Part shown: in pieces, positions 34,457 to 45,104 of the stretch | Layout of the letters: the number at the start of each line of letters is the position of its first letter | Position numbering within the stretch: the first letter of the stretch is position 1 | Assembly: GCA_963969345.1 (NCBI GenBank) | Contig: OZ017769.1 | Span: 2,919,600-2,983,599, forward strand | Reading direction: 5' to 3' | DNA: 64,000 bases | Source: Turbatrix aceti | Lineage: Eukaryota; Nematoda; Chromadorea; Rhabditida; Panagrolaimidae | Program-made: the position numbers and the translations under genes | The notes under the pieces: generated by a model | Database searches by the model: none | Told to the model about the DNA's origin: nothing | Seen by the model: the letters and a program-made list of their open reading frames with translations, nothing else

Positions 34457-36586
34457 ATGTTCGACGAGACTATTGATACAAGTATTTCGGCAGAACCTCC
34501 TTTTTTATTTGTTAACAACGACGCCGACGACAGCAGCAATGAAGTTGATAGGGAAAGCGAAACAACGACCGCTCCGATAATGGCGAAAAGTGCTGACCAA
34601 GTTCAGGCGGATATGATGAATGCTTTCAATCAATCTTTTCTGACTAACAACGAAACTGGAAACACCGAGAAAGTTGAAAAATCTGTGAGAATTGTCGTTT
34701 TTGTCAATTATATTTTTTATACTTTTTTTAGGACATTGATAATCAACGGTACGAGCAGTCCAACTATGTGCATGCCAGAAATGATAATCGAATGAATTAC
34801 GGCACCGAGAATATTGAAAGAACGGTGACTTTTTTATAAACAAAGTTTTAGTGTTTTTAATACTACACATATTTCAGAACACTGGTCAGAGCTTTCTTTT
34901 GTACTCGGCATTCGAGCCACACCAATCGAGCCAAGTTGCTCGGTCAAATGCTCGAATTAGAGAATTTCAAACAGAGCCGAGCCGCTCAAACGTTTGGCAA
35001 GCGGATTTTGGCTCGGTCGGTAACTTTGCTGTTGACAATAGATACGATCCACATCATGTCAATGTGCATCAAGCGGCTCAACACAGAATTGATAACAGAG
35101 ACAGAAGCTTTTCTGTTCAACAGTATCAGAGAGAATTTACAGCAGATGTGCCAGCCGATAACCGTAAAATTTATTCTTCAAACCACGTAGGTTTCACAGA
35201 CTCGGAATATTTTGTATGTATCTTTGATTCTTATTTTCAGAACGATGAAAGCCAACACCACGTAATTCAATATCAAATCATTGACCTAAATGGAAGCACA
35301 AATCCTGTTACGACAAACCGCGAAACTTCGATGTCAAGAGATGATAGAGCATTTTCCTCCGGTCGGAAAATACTTGATCTCAGTTCTGTCCTCAAGCTTA
35401 AAACATGTCCACAAAAGACAACAAACATGTCTGATGTCCCGATTGTTTCATTTCACAACCAAAAAAATGAAAGTCGCAGTGAAACTAAAAAAGGATACAA
35501 AAAAATAAGTTCTGCTGCTAATAAGTTGACCGATGAAAAAATCAAAAAGCATACTTCGTCTGCTATCTCCGAGGCCAAAAAACAACCCAAACTGAAAATC
35601 ATAACGTATGATCTCGAAACGGTAACCAACTTTCCAACCGGTTTTTTTGCTTTTAAAGATGTTTTTTTGCAGGGCACCAATGATACCGATCAAGGCAGAA
35701 CAATGAAAAGCAACCAAGAAGAATCGGCTCAGCGTTCTGCTAAAGCATCGATTAAACGGTCAGGAAGTCAAATGATTCATAACAGGAACCATCAGGAAAG
35801 CAAACAAAAAAGCACCCCGACTGAGGCGCCTGAAGATAATTCGGTAATGAACATTTTTTTGCTTATTTTTTTATTTATTTATTTCACCATTACTCAGTGG
35901 TTAGTTATCATTAGACCAGATGTTAGGAGGCACAAATGACGTCCACGTAGGCGTAAATGTTTATCTATTTATAACATTAATTTACATTTTTTTTGTAGAG
36001 CCAAGCATGGGCAGCAGAACTTTCTAGAACCTATTACCCCAACGGTATAATTGTCGGCGACAAAAATACTGACTCATCGGTAAGGAACAATGTCCTCGTT
36101 AAAAGCATTTTTCTCATTTTGCAGACCTTTGATGCTACACTTCCTACCAAAAACATTGCTCCTCCGTTAAAACCTGACCCCAGGGTAACGGATGATAGTG
36201 AATCTTTGTTTGGACTTGGATTCAATGTTAAAATTGAGCGTGGTCCCGATGGCGCTCGGCTTAAAACAAAAATTCAGCATGGAGAAGAAACTATGACAGA
36301 AACAATGGGATCAAAATCAAAATCATCAATGCCCTTGATAAAAAGTGAAGCAGGCGCAGGATTTGTTGTCGATAAAAATGGTGCGGAAGCCGGCGTCAAG
36401 CTAAATACTGAAATAGAAATCGCCAAAACCAGATACATAGAATCAACGTTTGGATTATCCTTGGATACGGGAGTCAAGATAGGAAAAGATAGATTAGGAG
36501 TCAAAGTCTTCGGCAACGGTATTGATATTTCAACGAAAGGACTTGAAATAGCAAGTCAAATCGGCAGGCTTAGATTAAAATTCTAA
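34457..36586 (+). CDS. Asn/Ser/Gln-rich disordered protein with a Gly-rich beta-repeat C-terminus
   Basis: Seven exons: 34457-34684, 34732-34824, 34878-35186, 35241-35621, 35673-35843, 35999-36079, 36125-36586; 574 residues. Every intron is phase 0. Residues 1-420 are polar, low in hydrophobics and probably disordered (DADDSSNEVDRES, NDNRMNYGTENIERT). The last exon has alternating strand/turn sequence with Gly, Lys and Asp: LGFNVKIERGPDGARLKTKI, GAGFVVDKNGAEAGVKLNTE, FGLSLDTGVKIGKDRLGVKV, ending IGRLRLKF, a pattern seen in Gly-rich beta-repeat C-termini of some nematode proteins. No signal peptide or TM segment. Part of exon 3 is rich in cgagcc/gctcgg words shared with the repeat at 26815-26890. 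Function unknown; the small 51-base intron at 35622-35672 could be retained in frame. Confidence 0.75.
35878..35949. repeat. 72-base dispersed repeat, copy 2 (in an intron)
   Basis: Same orientation and almost the same sequence as 33696-33767. It lies in the 155-base intron between exons 5 and 6 of the Asn/Ser-rich gene, where every other intron is about 45-55 bases, so it is an insertion. Confidence 0.85.
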
Positions 36587-36612
36587 TACGTGCGTCGTTC
36601 GTCACGCGTACG

Positions 36613-36856
36613 ACAACTTCCCTCCAAGAGGAGAGTGGTGCAGTTGTTCTTTCAATCGTTTGAGTAAGAACACCCTTTTTGTTATCGGTCGGTTAATAAA
36701 ACGAAACTCGAATCTCGAAGAGGAACACATGGGGAAAGGAAAGGATTATCCGAGGCGATCCGGTACGTGGGTAAGCGCCCGGCGTTCGCCGGAAGGCCCC
36801 ACATTACATGGAGGGCCTGACCCCCTTGAATCCCTTTCCCGAAATTGATGGCGACA
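36613..36856 (+). ncRNA. GC-rich structured block, candidate non-coding RNA (unclassified)
   Basis: This GC-rich block in an AT-rich spacer shows paired arms: acaact/agttgt enclosing ctcc/ggag (36613-36650); gggaaagg at 36732-36739 with cctttccc at 36833-36840, extended by ggatt/aatcc; inside it the hairpin ccggc-gttc-gccgg (36779-36792) and ggccc/gggcc (36795 onward). It has no convincing coding frame. I do not see a U1, U4, U5, U6, 5S, SRP or tRNA signature. Strand is assumed from the order of the arms and could be the other. Confidence 0.4.
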
Positions 36857-37227
36857 TATTTAAAAAAAAATCGCATCAGTGATTTTGAAAAATCAAAATC
36901 ATAAATAAATAATTATTACCCTAAAACAGATAGGCTGTCTGAGACAGTCAGCGCAAAAAATGGTACCAGCGACATGTTTATTTTTAATATTTTTTAAGGT
37001 GCAAATTTCGAGAGCAGCCAACTTGTCTATTTCTGGAATGCTGAGTCAAATTCTGAAAAAAATGTCGGCATTGCACTAATAAGCAAGATAAGGCGCATGC
37101 CATAACAAATCCACACCTTTTTTCTACGGGGGACTGAATAATTATAGAACCACCCCCCCCCCAAAGTTAACGATTCCAGTTGTATGGAACTAACTTCACA
37201 GTAACTTTTAAGTTGCTCGGACACATC
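36857..37227. other. Spacer before Srt copy 2
   Basis: AT-rich, with a run of eleven C at about 37151. A gattccag acceptor-like site at 37172-37179 may mark trans-splicing for the next gene. Confidence 0.4.
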
Positions 37228-38208
37228 ATGTTCAGACACATTATGTTGTTCGAATTGATGATTGTAACATTATGTGTATGTTTTATTAGCCTCAACGTAA
37301 TTCTGATTGTAATGATCTGTAAGCACCCTCAACTTCTGAAGAACAATGCCTACAAGTTTATTGTAGTCATCAGCATTTTCAATATCATTCAACTCATAAT
37401 ACTGTTAATCGTTGGACTCTATTCGGTTTTTCCCCCAACCCTTGACTTTCTGCCATTTGGTGTATTCGGAGCGTCACTAGAAGCCTCTTATATCACCTCC
37501 ACGATTACCAACTTTGTGCTGTCATTAAATCGATATGCTTCGCTTTTCTTTCCCTCCATCGAGCAACACTTATTTTCGTCCAGTGGCATAAAACGGTGGT
37601 ACGCGATCATCGCTTGTATTTTTCTTACTCATAGTGCAACAAATCTTTCACCATGGTCGTCTATTAACTATACCCCTGAGACATATAGCTGGCATTATGA
37701 CTGGATTCATGGTACTCCTATAACTGTTGTCATGGCATACTTGGATTATGGAATATCCATGACGTGCCCCCCTGCATCAGGGATCCTATACATTATTGTT
37801 TTTTTAGGCGTCGTCTATAAAGTAAGCGTTTTGTTTGCAAAAAAAACAACAACAAAAGGCTCATAAATGGATGTTTTAAATACTTCCAGCGTAAAAAATA
37901 CGGTTCAACGTCAAATTACAAAAATGATATCAAAATTCTACTTCAAGCCGGAATCAACGTCGTATTCAATATGCTATTGAATACGGGATGGTATTTCTGT
38001 AACATCAAGTGTTTCGAATACCACTTAGTCCCTCCTGGCATCTACTGTTTGTGGATTCTAAATTGTGCCGTAATGACATTTGTCTTTTTTGTATTTTCCG
38101 GGTAAATTTTTTTTTTAATCGGGAAAGTACAATGCTAACAAATAAATATTTTTCAGGATAATGAAGGTGAAAAAAGTTTCACCTGTTGTTGTACCACCCG
38201 TTAATTAA
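37228..38208 (+). CDS. Srt-like nematode chemoreceptor (7-TM GPCR), copy 2
   Basis: Exons 37228-37821, 37890-38101 and 38157-38208 give 285 residues. It aligns along its length with copy 1: KHPQLLKNNAYKFIVVISI, FGASLEASYITSTITNFVLS, NRYASLFFPSIEQHLFSS, GILYIIVFLGVVYK, then exon 2 beginning RKKYGSTSNYKNDIKILLQ, and a short last exon ending VVVPPVN. Exon phases are the same as in copy 1. The ATG at 37228 (MFRHIMLFELM) is the first in frame after the putative acceptor at 37179; a short out-of-frame ATG at 37184 precedes it. The two copies lie on opposite strands 11 kb apart. Confidence 0.82.
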
Positions 38209-38241
38209 TGGTGGTATCATGCTTTTTACGAATAAAAATTG

Positions 38242-38303
38242 ATAAATTCTTTTATGAATAAGAATTTTAAAATTTTTAAAATTCTTATTTATAAAAGAAT
38301 TTA
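38242..38303. repeat. Perfect-looking AT hairpin
   Basis: ataaattcttttatgaataa is mirrored by the later ttatttataaaagaatttat, with gaattttaaa/ttttaaaattc at the centre; arms are about 28 bases. It lies just 3' of Srt copy 2 and could serve as a 3' end structure or be a small foldback relic. Confidence 0.75.
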
Positions 38304-38547
38304 TTTTTAAATTTTTAATCAGAAAAGATTTTTTTAAATTCGTATTTATTGTTTCTTTTGTTAATCGTATCCTACTTTTAATTGTGCTTATCATTTTCGA
38401 GCAAATGAATTACTTTAATTTGAAAGACCTGAAAAGTTTCACAACAGAACAAATTTAAAACTTAGACATTAAAAAAAAGCCAAATTTTATTCAAAACCAA
38501 CAAAAATGTGCATTCCAACCAAAACCCCATCGAATCCCCACTCACAA

Positions 38548-39973
38548 TCAAAACCTCTGGCCCAGCGGAATCGTGTTGGCGCCGGTGCTCTTGCGACTCT
38601 TGAGCGCCTTGACGTGACGCGTCGTGATGCCATCAAGTCGTTGATTGCCCAGATGGATGCGAGCGTGCTTCGTGCCGAGCTCGTCGGTGGAGACGTTCTT
38701 GCGCGGCTTGACCCGCACCTCGTCGGGCACGCGCATCGCTGTCTTGAACAGGCTCTCAGAAGCCATCCGGTTGCGGTCGAGGGCAAAGTCGATGCTCGGG
38801 CCCGTTTCGATGAGTTCGACTCGCGGAGTCTTGGTCGCGGATTTCTTGAGCACAGCTCGGTACATGCGGAAAAGAAGCTTTCCGTCGACGGCTGTGAGCG
38901 AGATAACATTTTCGAGGCCCTGGAGACGGATGTTTTCGGCACGGGCGCCGCGGAACATATCGACCATGGTGTTGCCAAGACGTTTGATTGTTTCGTCGGT
39001 CTCGAAGAGGGGACCCTGGAGCAGGATGACTGGCTTGGCACCGACCATCGGGGCTAGTTGCTGAAAAAAGTAGAGAAATAACAAAAAAACTGAGAAAATC
39101 AGCGATTACGATATAAAATTGTTGTTACGTATCCGTATACGTATTTGAAAACAAAAATTCGTAACTGGATTACCGGTATTCTCTTAACAAATATTTTAGG
39201 CCAAAAACGCCGAAAAATACAGGTAAAACGATACATAAACAAAATACCGTCACTCAATCAAAAATAATGGCGACTTTTAGGCCAAAAATAAGTTTCAAGC
39301 TGTCAAACAAAAACTGCATTTACGATACAAAATGTTTGTTACTCGTAAGAAACCAAAATATCGTAACTGCAGTAACGATACATTTTTTGATAAACAATTT
39401 AGGCCAAAAAACAGTAAAATCAGACAAAAAAAGTAATTTAGGGTAAAAATGTGTCCAAAATGAAAAAAAAACAATAAATACGATATATCGTTTTGTTACA
39501 CGTAAAAAACCCCAAAATATCGTTTCTCAATTGACTTAAGTAACAGCAAATTTGGGCCAAAACAAAAAACTTACTCCATATTGGCTAGCCGGAACGTAAT
39601 TGACGATCTGCATCTCGAACATGTCGAGGATGTGTCCATCAAACATGCGCCCAAAGATGAGCGTATCCGGTCGTTTCCTCTGATTTGAGCCAAAGATGAA
39701 GAGAGAAGCGTCGTACTTGGAAGAGAATCGCTCGACGCCAGTTTCGTCGTCAAAGATGTGGAAGGGGTTGTGTCGACGAAGGTGAACCGACAGCGGTCGT
39801 TTCAGCATGTAGAAAAACGTCAGAACTTCGCGGAGTCGTTCGGTCGTCTTGCTGCCGTGGATGATCATCGCTGACTTCTCATTTTCTCGAATCTTGGGCA
39901 TCCGGTCGATGAGAAACTTTTTACCCTTCCGGGTCGTCGGCTTTCTGTTGTTAGCACCAATGACACGAACCAT
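38548..39973 (-). CDS. RPF2: Ribosome production factor 2 (RPF2), Brix-domain protein
   Basis: Minus-strand exons 39973-39575 and 39060-38548, phase 0, give 303 residues (human RPF2 306). The Brix domain is evident: RKGKKFLIDRMPKIRENEKS, then MIIHGSKTTERLREVL, RFSSKYDASLFIFGSNQRKR, then PDTLIFGRMFDGHILDMFEM; exon 2 continues KPVILLQGPLFETDE, FRGARAENIRLQGLENVI and KTPRVELIETGPSIDF. Family knowledge: RPF2 with RRS1 brings the 5S RNP (5S rRNA, RPL5, RPL11) into pre-60S ribosomes in the nucleolus. The basic tail KALKSRKSTGANTIPLGQRF fits a nucleolar protein. A tttcag acceptor lies five bases before the start. It shares a 284-base divergent spacer with NIPP1. Confidence 0.95.
39061..39574. repeat. 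Tandem diverged repeats in the RPF2 intron
   Basis: The intron holds three loosely repeated blocks, each with the order aatac-gatat, gttgttac or gtttgttac, ccaaaatatcgtaac and ttaggccaaaaa. Similar words occur in many introns of this window. Confidence 0.5.
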
Positions 39974-40257
39974 TTTTACCTGAAAGAGGGTAAAACGGTC
40001 AAAAAATATCGAAAAACGGATGATTGAACAGAAAAGCACGAAAAACGACGAAAAAACAAAGAAAACCCAACTTTGTCAAACACAAAAAATTTTCGCGCTG
40101 GGAACCTGCAATTTCGTGAATTTAAAGTTTTTGTCGGTTGCTCGCTTTTGTAGCATTTCTCGCACTTCATTTGCCTTTTACGCGTCCAAAGAGTGTTCCA
40201 GTATCCGTTTTTGGACTTCAATAAATACCCAATCGATTGTACACCCTCAAATTCGTT
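39974..40257. promoter_or_regulatory. Divergent promoter region of RPF2 and NIPP1
   Basis: The two start codons are 284 bases apart on opposite strands, so both promoters must share this stretch unless 5' UTRs are extended by trans-splicing. No clear TATA element. Two housekeeping nuclear genes sharing a divergent promoter is plausible for co-expression. Confidence 0.5.
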
Positions 40258-42061
40258 ATGACCACCCCGTTGCTGCCGTCTGGAGGCCCCAACACCGTGA
40301 CGCAGAAGCCGCACTGTCCCGAGAAGGATAAATACAAACTTCCATCCTGGGCTGGCATGCCGCCTCATGGCAGCCATCTGGACGTCGTCAAGGGCGATAA
40401 ACTTGTCAATGTGAGTTCCTTTCAACTATTTATGGGTTGAAGAAAGTTTGTGTTTTAGAAACTCTTCGTCGACGAGCTCAGTCACTTTTACTTCGGCAGA
40501 AACGTCGAGCTTTGTGAAATCCCAGTCGAGCATGCTTCTTGCTCGAGAGTTCATGCCGTGCTCATCTATCACAAGCATTTGAATCGATTTGCGCTTGTTG
40601 ATTTGGGTTCTTGTGAGTTTTTTGGTGGGAAAAGGAGCTATCGTAATTTACGATAAAGTGGAGTAACATTTTTTTGAAAAAAAAGTTATTACTTTCGTGG
40701 AAAGAAGTAACGATACTTTCGAGTAACAAAATAACGATACTTTTCAGTCAGTAATGTTATTTTCTGTGTTACTTTTACGATACTTTTATATCGTACATGT
40801 ATTACGATTATTTTTTTCTTTTTGCTTTTACGGTTTTATTATTGTGTTTCTGTTTTATTTTTTACGGTATTTTATTTGTATCTGTATTACAATTTTTTAT
40901 AACTTTTTTTTATTTTCGAATAACAAAGTAACTATACTTTTAAAGAACACTGTTTTTCTTACGATTTCGTAAATCTGTTACGATTGTTTTATTTTTTGTT
41001 TTTTTTTACCTTTCATTCATTTTTTGTCAAATATCCCGATTTTTCCCGTTTTCAGCTCATGGAACTTTTATATCAAACACCCGAATAGCCCCTCTTATCC
41101 CAATTTTTATGGATGTTGGCACATGTTTTCACTTTGGCGCATCGACGAGGAGGTTTATCATTCGCGAAAAGTACGAAGCCAAAGTTGAGAAAGCTAACAC
41201 TGCCTCCGCGGCTCCGAAACAAATTTTACCCGAAGATGAAGAAGAACTCGATGTAAGTTTTTTTTCTTTGTTGGTGTAAAAGTTTTTTTTTTAAATGTTT
41301 TTTAGCACCTAACAGAGTACAACACAGCTCAAAACAGGAGAATCCCCGTCATCGAGCAATCGGTCGACGATGCGAGAAAGAAGAAGAAAAATCGACCGAA
41401 ACTCTGTTTTGCTGCGGAGGAAATTATCGTGGATTTGAGTGAGTTTTTATGGTTAAAAATTAAATTTTTATCGTAAATTTTTGTTTTTAAATAAAAAAAA
41501 ATTGAGGTTACCTTTTTTTTTGTTTTTTTACGGTAAAATTTTTTTTGTGTTTTTATTTTTTACTTTTGAAGCCAATTAGCGTGCCGAGATTAATTAGCGT
41601 CTCGTGCGCCATTTTCCCATTCCCCAGGGTCATTTTTGCACAAAAATATTTTTTTAACCGGTTTTTCTTATTTTTTTTATTTTCCAGACGATCCAACGGT
41701 CGGCCGCTTCCAAAACCTCGTCCAAACAGCCCTCATCCCCCGGAAGCGCCGCATCGACGACGCTTCACTCGATTTCCCATCCGTAGCCAAGCAGCCGAGG
41801 CCGATGATTCGTCGCTTGGATGCGGACGCTTTTTCACGAACACCCGCCGACGAAGACGAGTTTAGCAGCATCCTCGGCATCAGGATGAACGCAGCTCCCG
41901 ATCTCGATAACGTGGATCTGACCGCGCCCACCGCTCTGCCGGGATCACTGCTGGGCGACGTCGAAGAACATCACAAGAAATACGCCAAGGAAGTCTGGCC
42001 GGGTCGGAAGCCGACTCGACCGGAGGACGAGCAGCAGCATCGACCGAAAGGGGTGGTTTGA
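40258..42061 (+). CDS. PPP1R8: NIPP1 / PPP1R8, nuclear inhibitor of protein phosphatase 1
   Basis: Exons 40258-40410, 40459-40612, 41056-41252, 41306-41438 and 41688-42061 give 336 residues. The N-terminus PSWAGMPPHGSHLDVVKGDK is a near copy of human NIPP1. The FHA domain follows (about 50-140): YFGRNVELCEI, HASCSRVHAVLIYHKHLNRF, SSHGTFISNTRI, HFGASTRRFIIREKYE. Then comes HLTEYNTAQNRRIPVIE, the basic stretch ARKKKKNRPKLCFA at the PP1-docking site, PTVGRFQNLVQTALIPRKRR, and the conserved C-terminal KKYAKEVWPGRKPT. Family knowledge: NIPP1 tethers PP1 to chromatin and splicing factors (CDC5L, SAP155) through its FHA domain. The usual RVxF PP1-binding motif is here KLCF, a weak match. The start is at the first ATG in frame. 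Confidence 0.95.
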
Positions 42062-43028
42062 GGGTGTTGGACGTACATACATATTTTGACGTATTCAATC
42101 GGATTCAATAAATGAGAATGAATTGGATAAAAAAATACGATAAAATTACGTTCAAAAATGTCAGTTTTTGGATTAGTAAAATTTTCGTGTCGAGAACACC
42201 TTTTTTTTCTATCCACGCAAAATTTGTATTCTCGACACGATTTTTTACGGTTTTTACGATGTTTCTTTGAATTCAATAAAAAAATAAAAACTATGCCAAA
42301 AATTACGTTTCAAATTTTGTAAAATTTTTGTGTCGATTTATCACAATTTTTTACGATATTTTTGTTCGAATTTAATACAAAAAAAAATTACGGTGAAATT
42401 CCGTTCAAAAAGCGTTTTTTTGTTTTGGAAACATTTTCGTGTCGAAAATCCCTTTTTTTTTCTCGACGCGAATTTTTTACTTTCGACACGATTTTTTGAA
42501 TCCAAATTTTTGTTCCAATTTAATTTAAGTTAAAATTGTTTTCAAAAATGTCGTTTTTAAATTAAAAAAAAATCGTGCCAAGAACACTTTTTTTTTTCGA
42601 CGCGAAATTTGTGCTCTGAACACGATTTTTCTTTTTCAACGTTTTTTTACGATACTTTTTATCAACGTGGCACCTGTGTTGTTTTGGAAGCTCATTAGCA
42701 CCTCTAATAACCAAATTCAACGGCATGGAATAGAAGATGCTGTTTTTTGTAGTGCTTCGTTCCTGGAAGCACCCCAAAAACGTTCTTTTTCTCTCTTTTT
42801 CACTTTCGTATTCCGCCGACTAACAACATAAGAAAAGGTGAAAAAAGTGTGTCTTTCGGTGTTGTTTTGGCCGCAAGGACGACAAGAAGACGCCGGCAAT
42901 GGATTAAAACTCTTTCGCTCTTCTTTCGCGCACACAACAACCTCAGGGGCTGCAGGTGAGCCGAGTGAGGCTACCTCCTTTCCTTCCCCCTTCGTCGACT
43001 CTAATTGCGACATTCTTGGCCGATAATC
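42062..43028. other. Spacer with diverged tandem repeats
   Basis: The 42120-42660 part is described as a repeat. The rest (42840-43028) becomes G/C-richer toward the next gene, contains ttccttcccccttcgtc and probably serves as its promoter or 5' UTR. Confidence 0.5.
42120..42660. repeat. Diverged ~130-base repeats with a cgtgtcgag / ctcgacacg motif
   Basis: About four successive blocks carry aaaattacgttcaaaaa, tttcgtgtcgaga(a/t), then the opposite-strand form tctcgacacgatttttt (with cgacgcga variants). The same motif occurs in introns at 53930-54150, 52255 and 9950. A cgtgtcgaga word of this kind is, from memory, also abundant in Caenorhabditis spacers. Confidence 0.6.
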
Positions 43029-44618
43029 ATGGAGGAAAAGAGTCGGCATCGTCGTCGCACCCGGCCCGGTCCCCAGCACGACAACCAACACCAGCAGTCC
43101 CGACTCGAACTCGAACTTCGTCGCCGACATGCCATCGAACAGATGCTGGTGAGTTGATGTCCCCGGGGGAGGTTGGTTGGCTGGCTGGCTAATGAATGGT
43201 TAGGACCTGCGCGGGGGGGCATTCGGGCGAAAACCAGGTTGTTGCTTTCGCTCGCATGCGAGACGAGTGCCACCGGCAGCATTGGCATTGGCTCATTAAC
43301 ACGCCTGATGCCGCTTGCGTGTCGTTGGCGCGTCTATTGCCCTCCCGTCTGCTTTCAAAATTGACTGGTGTCCATCCACACACGGGCGGCGGATTGTGGA
43401 ATTGAGCTGAGTGTCATCCATCCTCCTAAGATGCTTGACTCTTCCGTTCTTACAACCACCAAAAGAGTCGCCGCTGCCGTCGTTGCCGCCATCATCATCG
43501 CCATCCCGCGTTGTTGTTGCTCTTGCAACACATCGCTTTCCGTCGGCTATGTCGTCTTCATCACCGTCGCAATCACCTTCAGCGCCTTCCAAGAAAAAGC
43601 CAAAACATGTAAATATTATAGGGACCGAAAAATTAGTTTACTAACGTTTTAAAATTTTTTTACGTCTGAAAATTTTGTTACGTTCGTTTTTTTTCAAATT
43701 CAAGAAATTTTCAGCAATCCAGGCGCCTATACAAACAAAATTCAAAAAAATAACATTTTTTAAATTATTTACAATTCAAAAAAACGTATCCTAAAAAATT
43801 TACATTTTAATGAAAATTCTGCAAAAAAATTTACACAAAAAAAAATTTACAAAAAAATTACGTTCAAAAAAAATTTTACGTCCAAAAATTAATTTCCGTT
43901 TACTGTTTCCAATCCAAATAATTTTCAGCAATCCAGGCGCCGTGCCAGACGAGAACCCCCCATTGGAGTTTCCACATCGTCCCAGGAACCGGAACCGGCA
44001 CCAGCACCGTTGCACGAACCCCACCCGTCCCAATCAACCGACACTCCCAGCCCAGCTCCGCCCCGACCCCGCCTCCGCCACCAACCCCGAGTCCAATCGG
44101 AAAATTCATCCAAACGCCCAAAATCCAAATCTAAACAACCAGGTCCAAGTCCAGGTCCAGGTACAAGTGGAAATGCAGGTGCACCTGCACCTGTGGTCAG
44201 TAAAAAGACCCGTCCTGCTCCGCCACCACCCCCACCCCCACAACCTCCAGCACGACCAGTCACCGGAAACTTCCGACCTCGAACAGCCAGGCAAAAACAC
44301 GAAACCGACGATATCGGAGACGCGGTTGATGCGCTCATACGCAGCGCCACGGATAGCCAGGAAGCTCTCCCGCCGACAATCAACGTCCAGGATGTCTCGC
44401 CGAGGGACAGAGCCGAGATCATGCTGGATATCGACACCGAGCCGGAAGTCGAGAACTCCTATGCTCCGGAAGAACTCGTTTTTCATCATGAACTGATGCC
44501 TCCGGCGCCTTCTTCGTCTGGCCGGGTTCATGAGCCGCCGTCGGCGGCGACGAGTGCCGCGTCATCGAGCATGACGTTACAGCCAGAGGCGCCTGGGCCC
44601 TCGGGATTGTTGTCGTGA
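43029..44618 (+). CDS. Basic, Pro-rich protein of unknown function with two possible first exons
   Basis: Model 1: exons 43029-43148 and 43929-44618, phase 0, 269 residues starting MEEKSRHRRRTRPG, with a basic helical stretch SRLELELRRRHAIEQM running into QSRRRARREPP. Model 2 starts at 43549-43608 (MSSSSPSQSPSAPSKKKPKH), also ending in phase 0 at a gtaaat donor, and joins the same second exon. The shared exon is Pro/Ser-rich (APPPPPPP-like runs, a GPSPGPG repeat) with an acidic part DDIGDAVDALIRSATDS and MLDIDTEPEVENSYAPEEL. It ends GLLS then TGA; the stop overlaps a strong gtgagt donor (ttgtc|gtgagt), so the gene may continue downstream, although the next acceptor at 46389 would give TCA TAA. 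No known domain seen. Confidence 0.65.
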
Positions 44619-45104
44619 GTTATTTTTTTATTTCTTCAAAAAAAAATTATTTCTATTATAATCTGGGGTTCCTCGTTTTGACATCATTTTTGGCAAAAAG
44701 TTATGACGTGCTATTTTTTGAATATTTACTACGTCTGGAAATTATTTATAACTTTTTTACACTTTTTAATTGCTAAACGCAAGACTTGTTGTTTTACGTT
44801 TTCCTAAATTGAAAAAATAATACAAAAAAAAAAAATGTTGAGGAACAGGACGATAAAACGAGCTAACTACACTCAAAAAAATTTGATGCGCAAGAAAAAT
44901 TTTGTCACGTTTTCGCAAGCACAAATCTCACGAAAACGCAAGAATCACATTCTTGCTCATAATCGCAAGTAAAAATCTTGCGTTTTTGGGCGTTTTTCAG
45001 GTTTTTCAGACAAGTCACCATTTTGGGTGCTCTTATAGCGAAAATAATTTGAAAGTGAATTCACGCTTCCTCCTGCTGCTGCTGCTGCTCGAGCTGGTCG
45101 AATT

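Noticed and set aside
36660..36848. 62-codon plus-strand frame
   Set aside because: It overlaps the paired arms of the GC-rich island and ends without context; RNA structure explains the sequence better.
36722..36856. U4 snRNA
   Set aside because: The word ttatccgaggcg resembles part of U4, but the 5' end, the U6-pairing regions and an Sm site are absent.
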